Shown here in pieces: positions 7,033 through 13,724 of a stretch of 64,000 nt of DNA. The position numbers and the translations under genes are program-made. Numbering within the stretch: position 1 is the stretch's first letter; every line of letters begins with the position of its first letter. The stretch comes from Verrucomicrobiia bacterium (GTDB lineage Bacteria; Verrucomicrobiota; Verrucomicrobiia; Limisphaerales; UBA8199): positions 62,001 to 126,000 of the forward strand of contig DASYZB010000105.1 of NCBI GenBank assembly GCA_035946615.1. Direction: 5' to 3'. The notes beneath the pieces are model-generated. The model saw only the letters and a program-made list of their open reading frames with translations. It had not been told where the DNA came from and did not search any database.

Positions 7033-9165
7033 ATGCGTCGCACCTGCATTGCCGGCCTTTTCCTATTGTGGGCCATACCGGGTCTGAGTGCCGCCGAGAC
7101 CAATCACCTTCGGCCCTGGCTCGAGTACCGGACCATCATGTGGGTGGGCGACAGCGCGTATCACGAGCCGAAGAAGCTCCCTCTGTTTTTTCAGCGCTTG
7201 CGGGAGATGGGAGTCAACACGGCGATGGCTTATGGGGATGGCGACCTCCAACCGCTGCTGGAGAACCATTTCCCTTATTACGTCGAGAACATGATTAATC
7301 GGGGCCTGTGCCTCAAATGGAACTCGAAGGTGCGGGACTGGGATAACTTCATCACGGACTGGTCGAAGGCGGGGCGGCCCGAGTCGGGCCTGGTGCGAGA
7401 TTATTGCCTGGACGATCCAGAATGGACTGGATGGGCCAAAACCGAGATGCAGAAGCTGGCGCGCAAGAACAGGGAACATCAGCCGGTTGCATATAACATT
7501 CGTGACGAGCTCTCGGTTACTTTTTCGGCCAACCCGTTTGATTATGATTTCAATCCGTTGGCCCTTGAGAGCTTCCGGCGCTGGCTTCAGACGCAGTACC
7601 AGGATTTGGCCGCGCTCAACAGCGAATGGGACACGCGCTTCGAAACTTGGGACCAGGTCAAGCCTTTCACAACAGACCAGATAAAGGAGCGCATGGCCAG
7701 CGGCCAATCGCTCCCACGCGGCAAGCCGGATTGGGGAGAAGTCGCGGCTATCAATTTCGATCCAGTCCAGGCGCGTCAGAATCCGGCGCGGTGGAATTTT
7801 TCGCCGTGGGCTGATTTCCGCACCTACATGGACATATCATTGGCGCGCACGTTGGACGGCTTGCGCCAGGCGGCGCACCAGGCGGACCCATCGACCCCCG
7901 TCGGCATCGAAGGCACGCAGATGCCTCACGCCTTTGGCGGCTACGATCTGTGGCGGCTTTCCCAGGCGCTGGATTGGGTCGAGCCTTATGACATCGGCTG
8001 TTCGCGCGAGATTTTCGGGTCCTTTATGCCCGGCCAGCCGATTGTCACCACCGTCTTTGAAAAGGAGACCAAACCGGCGCGCCGCAGGCTATGGCATCTG
8101 TTGCTGGAAGGCGACCGGGGCTGCATCATTTGGTGGAGCGAAGATTGCCTGGACTGGAAGAGTCCGCAGTACGCGCTCAAACCCAAAGCCCGGGCGCTTG
8201 AACCGGTGCTTAAGGAAATGACCTCCCCTTTGGCGCGCCTGTTTCTTCGCGCCCAACCCGTACGCGACCCTGTCTTTATCCATTACTCGCAACCGAGTAT
8301 CCAAGCCGATTGGCTGCTCGAATCCACTGTGGACGGCCCAACCTGGCTGCGGCGCTTCTCGAGTTTCGAGAGCGACCACAATCGCCTGGCCAAGGTCCGC
8401 GATAGCTGGCTCAAGGCCTTTCAGGACCTCGGTTTCAGCCCGCAGTTCCTCTCCTCGGAACAAATCCAAGCCGGCCAGTTGCGCCAGGTCCCCGGGGCAG
8501 TGCTGGCTCTGCCCGGTTCGCTGGCCCTCTCACAAAAGGAGGAGGAGGAGATTCAATCCTTCCTCTCGGATGGCCACACACTGTTGGGCAGCGGCGGCCC
8601 GCCCGGAGCGTTTGACCAACACGGAAAGCTGCGGACTTTCGCCCCTATAAAGGAGTTCCAAGGCCTGGAAACGGCCCCGCTCCAGAGTTGCTTCGCATTG
8701 ACCCCAGCGCAGCGGCCCAGCTTCAAACCGGGTGACATCAGCGCCGGCCTAAAGGACCGCCTCAAGGCCCAACCCGATTTCGAATGGGCCCGCTGGATTC
8801 AAGCCCGCCTCGGGTCGATTGCACCCCAGGTTTTGGTCCCATTGGAGGCCCGCGCCCGCATCCACCGCTTCCGGGTTGCCAAAGGCCAGCTCCTCGCTTT
8901 CGAACACAATATCGATTACCAAATGAGCGAAGAGTTGAAGCAAGCCGGGGGCAACGAGGCTCTCGAACAACCGGTACACGTTGAGGCCACGCTCAAAACG
9001 CCCATGCACGTCTATGACCTGCGCGCGCAAAAGTACCTCGGCCACACCGCTCGACTCCAATTTACACTCGCTGCGTGGCAGCCCTCGCTCTTCGCGCTGA
9101 CGCCGGAGCCCTTGAAGGGTCCGGACATTCTGGATGCTTTGAGCGAGAGCGGCGGCGGTGGGTAA
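7033..9165 (+). CDS. Secreted GH42-like glycoside hydrolase family protein
   Basis: From ATG 7033 the protein begins with a clean Sec signal peptide (MRRTCIAGLFLLWAIPGLSA, then AE), so this start is preferred over ATG 6961, which would add a second hydrophobic run. The first ~400 residues resemble the TIM barrel of GH42 beta-galactosidases: a NIRDELS segment (Glu159, candidate acid/base), the FRRWL and LNSEWDTRFETW region, and a later IIWWSED segment. A beta-rich C-terminal part follows. The substrate cannot be assigned. It lies between a receiver gene and a histidine kinase and may act in plant or algal polysaccharide breakdown. Confidence 0.7.
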   Translation: MRRTCIAGLFLLWAIPGLSAAETNHLRPWLEYRTIMWVGDSAYHEPKKLPLFFQRLREMGVNTAMAYGDGDLQPLLENHFPYYVENMINRGLCLKWNSKVRDWDNFITDWSKAGRPESGLVRDYCLDDPEWTGWAKTEMQKLARKNREHQPVAYNIRDELSVTFSANPFDYDFNPLALESFRRWLQTQYQDLAALNSEWDTRFETWDQVKPFTTDQIKERMASGQSLPRGKPDWGEVAAINFDPVQARQNPARWNFSPWADFRTYMDISLARTLDGLRQAAHQADPSTPVGIEGTQMPHAFGGYDLWRLSQALDWVEPYDIGCSREIFGSFMPGQPIVTTVFEKETKPARRRLWHLLLEGDRGCIIWWSEDCLDWKSPQYALKPKARALEPVLKEMTSPLARLFLRAQPVRDPVFIHYSQPSIQADWLLESTVDGPTWLRRFSSFESDHNRLAKVRDSWLKAFQDLGFSPQFLSSEQIQAGQLRQVPGAVLALPGSLALSQKEEEEIQSFLSDGHTLLGSGGPPGAFDQHGKLRTFAPIKEFQGLETAPLQSCFALTPAQRPSFKPGDISAGLKDRLKAQPDFEWARWIQARLGSIAPQVLVPLEARARIHRFRVAKGQLLAFEHNIDYQMSEELKQAGGNEALEQPVHVEATLKTPMHVYDLRAQKYLGHTARLQFTLAAWQPSLFALTPEPLKGPDILDALSESGGGG

Positions 9166-9317
9166 GATTAGCTTTTGGAAATGATAATAGATTCTTTTGA
9201 CTTGGCAAATCGCCCGTTGTGGGTTACGTAAGCTGCGCGCAACGTCGGCGCTTCCGGCCCTGGAGAATGGCGTGAGGTTTCCATGGCGGGCCGGTCCCCG
9301 GCGGACCAAGTGTTGAA

Positions 9318-10526
9318 ATGGGCCATTCCAAACCCCCAAAGCCGCGATCCAGCAGAGAACGCCCAGCCGTTGAAGCCGGGGCAGCCAAGCTGGCGGCGCC
9401 AGCCCAAGCGATGCTGGCGGCAATAGTCGAGTCCTCGGAAGACGCGATCATCAGCAAGAATCTGCAGGGAACCATTACGAGCTGGAACGCCGGGGCCCAA
9501 AGGCTTTTTGGGTATGCGCCGGAGGAGATAATCGGGCAGCCCATTCTGCGCATCATTCCGCCGGAACTGCAGGCCGAAGAAGCACAAATCCTGGCATCGC
9601 TCCGGCGCGGGCAGCGTATCGAGCATTTCGAAACCGTGCGGGTTACTAAAGACAAGCGGCGCATCGATGTATCGCTGACGATTTCTCCAATCCGGGATGC
9701 GAAAGGTGTGGTGATTGGGGCTTCAAAGATCGCGCGGGATATCAGCGAGCGGAAACGCTCGGAGGCGGAGCTCGAGAAAGCGCGCGGGCTGCTGGCGGAG
9801 CAGGCGGCTGGGTTGGAAAAAACGGTTGCCGAGCGGACGGCCCAACTGCGGGAAACGGTCGCCGAGTTGGAGGCTTTTTCCTATACGCTCTCGCATGACC
9901 TGCGGTCGCCGTTGCGCGCCATCAGCAACTTTACGCAAATCGTGCTGGAAGATTACGGCTCGACGCTGGCGCCAGAGCCCGCAGAGTTGCTCAACAAAGT
10001 GTTGGGCGCCGCCGGGCGAATGGAGCAGTTGATGCAGGACGTGCTGGCCTTCAGCCGCATCTCGCGCCAGCCCATCGAATTGGGCCGTGTCGATTTGGAC
10101 AGGTTGGTTTCGGAGATAGCCCTCGAACGCCCCGAGCTTCAGTCTGCCGGGACCCAAATCCATATCGAGCATCCGCTGTTGCCCGTGCAGGGCCATGCCC
10201 CCTCGCTCAACCAATGCCTGACCAATCTCTTGAGCAACGCCGTCAAATTCGTCGCCCCTGGCGTCGGGCCGCGCGTGCGCATTTTCACCCAGCCGATCGA
10301 TGGCCGGGTGCGGCTGTGGGTTGAAGACAACGGGATTGGCATCGAACCCGAAGCGCAACACCGGATTTACGAGATTTTCCAGCGTCTGAGCGCCAAGTAC
10401 GAAGGCACGGGCATCGGCCTGGCTATCGTCAAAAAAGCCGCCGAGCGCATGGGCGGCGCCACCGGCTTTGAATCGCAGCCCGGCAAAGGCAGCCGCTTCT
10501 GGATCGAGCTGCCTCAAGTCCAATAG
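9318..10526 (+). CDS. PAS-domain sensor histidine kinase
   Basis: A cytoplasmic 402-aa kinase with no membrane helix. A PAS domain covers about 30-145 (ESSEDAIISKNLQGTITSWN, then DISERKRSE). A coiled-coil linker at 150-185 follows, then the HisKA domain with phospho-acceptor His193 in SYTLSHDLRSPLRAI. The HATPase domain shows NLLSNAVKF (N box), VEDNGIGIEP (G1) and GTGIGLAIVKK (G2). The kinase core is of the bacteriophytochrome-associated type. It may signal to the receiver at 6383. A terminator follows at 10543. Confidence 0.92.
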   Translation: MGHSKPPKPRSSRERPAVEAGAAKLAAPAQAMLAAIVESSEDAIISKNLQGTITSWNAGAQRLFGYAPEEIIGQPILRIIPPELQAEEAQILASLRRGQRIEHFETVRVTKDKRRIDVSLTISPIRDAKGVVIGASKIARDISERKRSEAELEKARGLLAEQAAGLEKTVAERTAQLRETVAELEAFSYTLSHDLRSPLRAISNFTQIVLEDYGSTLAPEPAELLNKVLGAAGRMEQLMQDVLAFSRISRQPIELGRVDLDRLVSEIALERPELQSAGTQIHIEHPLLPVQGHAPSLNQCLTNLLSNAVKFVAPGVGPRVRIFTQPIDGRVRLWVEDNGIGIEPEAQHRIYEIFQRLSAKYEGTGIGLAIVKKAAERMGGATGFESQPGKGSRFWIELPQVQ

Positions 10527-10542
10527 AGTCTTTCCTCAAATG

Positions 10543-10570
10543 AAAAGCCCACGCTGACGCGTGGACTTTT
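10543..10570 (+). terminator. Rho-independent terminator after the histidine kinase
   Basis: CCACGC (10549-10554), loop TGAC and GCGTGG (10559-10564) form a 6-bp stem. Flanking AAAAG and CTTTT extend it across one mismatch and supply U runs in either direction. It begins 16 nt after the kinase stop. Confidence 0.75.
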
Positions 10571-10636
10571 GGGGCCGACTCTTTCCAAGTCGCGCGCGGG
10601 TGAGACCACAAAACTCAACCGCTACCTTGCTTTATT

Positions 10637-10929
10637 CTAGTGACGCTCCCACCTCTTTGCATTAGGGTCCTTGCCGGGAGGCAATCCCCCCATCCTGCCA
10701 CGCGCTATTGTTTCCGCTACGTGCGGCTGTTCCAACTCAAGGAGCGGGAGGATGACACCTTCAATTTCGAGCGGGAACCATTCCTTGACCGCTCTGCGCG
10801 AGCTGGCCGGCTTGCCTTCGTGCTCGGCCACGTGTACGGTGCCGTGGATTCCGAAACCGAGCCGTTCGACCGACCGCAGTGGTAGCGGGCGGCCTATGCG
10901 GCGGCGTTTGTCAGAGCAATGTCACTCAT
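10637..10929 (-). pseudogene. Remnant of a protein-kinase-like gene (N-lobe only)
   Basis: On the minus strand an ATG at 10929 starts MSDIALTNAAA and then meets a stop. In a shifted frame the sequence continues RPLPLRSVERLGFGIHGTVH and VAEHEGKPASSRRAVKEW. GFGIHGTV resembles a glycine-rich loop and AVK the following lysine of a kinase fold. This matches a small family of kinase-like hypothetical proteins recalled from other genomes, often encoded beside a short protein like the one at 10919. Here the rest of the kinase is missing and at least one frameshift is present, so it is judged to be decayed. The family assignment is from memory of motifs, not from a search. Confidence 0.4.
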
Positions 10930-11179
10930 TGATTTCCAGTCCAGCAGCCACTGCGGCCACTCCGCAGACGTTAGAATCGAGCTCCTTCTCAACGGACGTT
11001 CCATTCCTGTGGCTCAACTGGGACCAGGCTTTCTGCTGCTCGACGCTCCTAGCGACCACCCGCCCTCTGAGGGCAGCATCGTACTTCGCGTGGACCAGAG
11101 CGAGCGGCGTTGGACTGTTCGCCTGCCTGACGGCATCTCCTCTCGTTCCAAGCGGGTGGTCATCGCGGGTGGTTCTTGA
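10919..11179 (+). CDS. Small conserved hypothetical protein
   Basis: An 86-aa protein containing NGRSIPVAQLGPGFLLLD, VLRVDQSERRWTVRLPDGIS and KRVVIAG, a pattern with clear coding character and a beta-strand-rich look. It has no signal peptide or membrane helix. It starts 11 nt inside, and divergent to, the broken kinase-like gene, which suggests the two once formed a functional pair. Function unknown. Confidence 0.6.
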   Translation: MSLIDFQSSSHCGHSADVRIELLLNGRSIPVAQLGPGFLLLDAPSDHPPSEGSIVLRVDQSERRWTVRLPDGISSRSKRVVIAGGS

Positions 11180-11222
11180 TTGAGTGCCATACGTAAGACG
11201 AGTGCATAATCCACACTCCACA

Positions 11223-11268
11223 TGGTACCCCCGCCCGGAATTGAACCGGGATTTACGGTTTAGGAAAC
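11223..11268 (-). pseudogene. 3' half of a tRNA-Arg(CCT), truncated
   Basis: On the minus strand 11268-11223 reads GTTTCCTAAACC, an intact T arm (CCCGG/CCGGG) and a 3' acceptor end with encoded CCA. It is equivalent to the anticodon loop through CCA of a CCT-anticodon tRNA. No matching 5' half precedes it. It shares about 38 of 46 positions with the intact tRNA at 12777, and its T stem differs by compensating changes. It is therefore not a fresh duplicate but a fragment of another tRNA-Arg(CCT), as left by integrative elements that recombine at tRNA 3' ends. Confidence 0.75.
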
Positions 11269-11412
11269 TTCTGCTCCTTTTCTGGGGCCAGACCAGAATC
11301 ATTCTGGCCTGCTTGCGTTTCTGTGCGTTTGCCAAGGATGAGGCGGGGAACCTTGTAACCCACTTTTGTAACCCCAACGCGGGCATTCCGTAGTCCTTGA
11401 GGTGCGTGACCA

Positions 11413-12423
11413 TCATTTCTGTGCCGAAGCCCTCTGAGTAAGAATTGGACAGTAAAGCTGCACATTCAAATTCGTGCTGCCCAAACTCGCAATGGCCTCA
11501 ATCTGGGCGAAAGGATAAACCAGCGACTGGATTTCTTCGCCAGTGGCCCCCATATAGAACGGGACGACCTCTGTGATGGTCAATTTCTTTACGTCCCGTG
11601 GGTTCACGCTGTCCCGGTGCGTCATGACTGCCCCGCCTGCCCGGACATACTTAACGATTTCCGCCGGAGATGCAACCGAACGCTGCTCGCCCGGTTGCAT
11701 ATTTCGCCAGACCAGTTCAAAATCCGCGATTTTGGCGTCATTCCCAAAGCACACCTCGCAGCCAGCTCCTGTCCCGATGCCTGCAAAGCCTATTCCGGCG
11801 ATTCGTCGCACGAAGAAGACGCCGCGATAAAACTCCTCATCCTTGACCTCTCGTCCCCTCTCCCTGTCGAAGTAGGTTCGCGTTCGCTTTATTCCAAACG
11901 TCAAAAGGTTCGTGCTTGATGGCTTCGTAACGAGGTCGCAGCGATGTATGCCGAACTGCTCTACAAACTTGAGTGCACCATCTTCAAGCCGCTTTCCACC
12001 GGGCAAGTCTCTCACGGGCTCCCACGTGTGATTCGTTTTGTTGTAGTGGTTCGCAGGAGCGTATTCGTCGTGGTATTTTATCCAGCCCTGGGAGGGCACA
12101 ACGGTCAACGTGCGTGTCTGTTGTTTATTGCAGAACACCAGCGGGTCTTCATTGGTGTTCGAAAAGCCACCGTGCCGACGGCGCTCATCCCTCAGTGTTA
12201 ATGCCCCTAAAGCCACCAGGTTGGAGACCGCAGCGGCTGAAAAGTGCTGCGGAACCACCTTGTAAATCCAGAGGGCCGCGGGCAACTGATTTGTTGCCGC
12301 AGCCCATTTGATTTCAGTGTCGGGGGGAACCTGAAATCTCAGATACCCAGCGAATGAAGGGCCGTCGGCAGCAAAAGCCGCTCTGGCTACGAGGACCAAT
12401 AATGCGACGGCCGCCTTTCTCAC
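11413..12423 (-). CDS. Secreted hypothetical protein in tRNA-flanked segment
   Basis: A 336-aa protein with a signal peptide (VALLVLVARAAFAAD). No domain was recognised. The body is rich in beta-prone segments and contains a glycine-rich AGIGFAGIGTGAGCEVCFG stretch with two cysteines. The start is GTG at 12423, overlapping the TGA of the upstream small gene, so translation is probably coupled. It lies between a truncated tRNA-Arg 3' half and an intact tRNA-Arg, so it may be cargo of a small integrated segment. Confidence 0.6.
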   Translation of the reverse strand: MRKAAVALLVLVARAAFAADGPSFAGYLRFQVPPDTEIKWAAATNQLPAALWIYKVVPQHFSAAAVSNLVALGALTLRDERRRHGGFSNTNEDPLVFCNKQQTRTLTVVPSQGWIKYHDEYAPANHYNKTNHTWEPVRDLPGGKRLEDGALKFVEQFGIHRCDLVTKPSSTNLLTFGIKRTRTYFDRERGREVKDEEFYRGVFFVRRIAGIGFAGIGTGAGCEVCFGNDAKIADFELVWRNMQPGEQRSVASPAEIVKYVRAGGAVMTHRDSVNPRDVKKLTITEVVPFYMGATGEEIQSLVYPFAQIEAIASLGSTNLNVQLYCPILTQRASAQK

Positions 12424-12734
12424 GGGTTGTTAAAAACGGTCTGGTCCTGCTTCGTGATATCGGCGGGGTTGCCCGTACCTGGGGTATTATTCACGTCCGA
12501 GAGATGCTCGCTGAACGCATCCGGCCAACCAGCTACGCGGAACGTGATGACAAGGTGGTTTGTTTCGCCGGCGGTGTAAGCCTTGGAGCCAGCATCGAAC
12601 CACGCCTGCATCACTGTTTCCGCAGGAGCATTTGTATTCAAGGTGCCCAACATGTTGCCTGCCCAGAGCTTCCCGATATGCCCTGCATCATTCATATCAT
12701 TCATATCATGCAGTTCGTCACTATCTGTTTGCAT
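12420..12734 (-). CDS. Small hypothetical protein coupled to the secreted protein gene
   Basis: A 104-residue reading frame ending in GNPADITKQDQTVFNNP. Its stop overlaps the GTG start of the downstream secreted protein gene. The N-terminal part is encoded by short direct repeats (CATATCATTCATATCATGCA on the plus strand) and is Met/Asp rich, so the true start is uncertain. No signal peptide and no recognised domain. It may be the 3' part of a longer gene cut at the tRNA boundary at 12777. Confidence 0.4.
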   Translation of the reverse strand: MQTDSDELHDMNDMNDAGHIGKLWAGNMLGTLNTNAPAETVMQAWFDAGSKAYTAGETNHLVITFRVAGWPDAFSEHLSDVNNTPGTGNPADITKQDQTVFNNP

Positions 12735-12776
12735 GATGGACATGATACACATGCTCCCTGGGACAACCAATATGGC

Positions 12777-12852
12777 TGGTACCCCCACCCTGAATCGAAC
12801 AGGGATCTGACGTTTAGGAAACGCCAGCTCTATCCATTTGAGCTATGGGGGC
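12777..12852 (-). tRNA. tRNA-Arg (anticodon CCT)
   Basis: The minus strand folds as a full cloverleaf of 76 nt including encoded CCA: acceptor GCCCCCA/TGGGGGT (first pair G-U), D arm AGCTC...GAGC, anticodon stem GGCGT/ACGTC with loop TTCCTAA (anticodon CCT), and T arm CCCTG-TTCGATT-CAGGG. CCT-anticodon tRNAs read the AGG arginine codon and are frequent integration targets. Integrase and tRNA remnants lie on both sides. Confidence 0.93.
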
Positions 12853-12878
12853 AACCTGCCCGCTGCCGTGAACTCCAC

Positions 12879-13022
12879 GGCAAGCTAATCCAGAACCCTT
12901 TCAAAAGGGTTGGCCAATGCCTTTACCGCTATCGACCCAACGGAAAATATTATGCTCTCGCAAAGAGGAACGGCAAACAGAAACGCGATTGCCTGAAAAC
13001 CACAGACCGGCATGAGTCCAAA
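12879..13022 (+). pseudogene. Integrase (tyrosine recombinase) N-terminal remnant
   Basis: The plus strand encodes FKRVGQCLYRYRPNGKYYAL, then a Lys/Arg-rich KRNGKQKRDCLKTTDRHESK. This follows the pattern of the N-terminal arm-binding region of phage-type integrases (a YRY-P-NGKYYA strand followed by a basic turn and S/C-LKT). No catalytic domain follows and no start codon is visible. It lies 27 nt beyond the 5' end of tRNA-Arg(CCT), which fits the tRNA-targeted integration scar. Assignment rests on motif memory only. Confidence 0.45.
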
Positions 13023-13278
13023 ACTGTCAAAGTCCTCAACCGGAATGAGGCTCCTGTGGTATCGAAATCGTTGATCCCTGCTCCATTCTGTTCAGGATGG
13101 AAGTGCCAAATCAACCGGACGGCACCGATCATCAAGAAGACGTTTCTCAAGGCCGTGCGACTCGAACGGGAAGGGGTCAAAAGTTTCAAGGGTTACCCTT
13201 CTGTATTCGCGCCGTGCGGGGGGTTGTTGTGAAGCTCATGCCTTGGAAAGGCGGTCTGAGCAGTTACCGGCTCCTTCG

Positions 13279-13294
13279 TGCTAACTTTTTAGCA
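13279..13294. promoter_or_regulatory. Palindromic operator 1 for the BlaI-type repressor
   Basis: TGCTAACTTTTTAGCA is a perfect 6-bp inverted repeat (TGCTAA/TTAGCA) with a 4-nt spacer, 46 nt upstream of the repressor start. It matches operator 2 in both arms. BlaI/MecI-type dimers bind such dyads. Confidence 0.75.
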
Positions 13295-13321
13295 TTTTGT
13301 TATCGACGCCCTCCGTTTTGA

Positions 13322-13337
13322 TGCTAATATTTTAGCA
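13322..13337. promoter_or_regulatory. Palindromic operator 2 for the BlaI-type repressor
   Basis: TGCTAATATTTTAGCA repeats the TGCTAA/TTAGCA arms of operator 1. Its centre is 43 bp away, about four helical turns, so two dimers would sit on the same DNA face. It ends 2 nt before the ATG and would block transcription or initiation of the repressor-sensor operon. Confidence 0.75.
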
Positions 13338-13339
13338 TT

Positions 13340-13723
13340 ATGAACGCCGAAACACACCTCAGCCGACGCGAGCGGCAGATCATGGATGTCTTGCACCGGA
13401 GTGGCCGCGCCACGGCTGCCGAGGTGCAGGCGGCTTTGCCTCGGGCGCCCAGCTACTCCGCCGTGCGCGCCCTGCTGCGGATTTTGGAGGCGAAGGGCCA
13501 TTTGAAACATTTCAAAGACGGCGCCCGCTATGTGTATCAGCCGAAGGTATCGCGGGAAACCGCCCGCCGTTCGGCACTGCGCCGGGTGGTCTCGACCTTT
13601 TTTGAAGGCTCGGTGGCGCAGGCCGTGGCGGCGTTATTGGAGACAGCCGACACCCGGCTCGCCAATTCCGAGTTTGAGCAACTCAAGCGCCTGATTGAAC
13701 AAGCCCGAAAGGATGGCCGGTAA
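13340..13723 (+). CDS. BlaI/MecI family transcriptional repressor
   Basis: A 127-aa winged-helix repressor: LSRRERQIMDVLHRSGRATAAEV, SYSAVRALLRILEAKGHLKH and the wing strand RYVYQPKVSRE are all typical. The C-terminal helical part (about 80-127) is the dimerisation and protease-sensitive region. It sits directly under two palindromic operators and next to an M56 protease, the classic arrangement in which the membrane protease inactivates the repressor on receiving a signal. No beta-lactamase gene is nearby. Confidence 0.92.
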   Translation: MNAETHLSRRERQIMDVLHRSGRATAAEVQAALPRAPSYSAVRALLRILEAKGHLKHFKDGARYVYQPKVSRETARRSALRRVVSTFFEGSVAQAVAALLETADTRLANSEFEQLKRLIEQARKDGR

Positions 13724-13724
13724 G

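Noticed and set aside
12354-12870. Plus-strand open frame across the hypothetical genes and tRNA
   Set aside because: It reads the antisense of the tRNA (the HPESNRDLTFRK pattern) and has no coding support; only its last part resembles an integrase.
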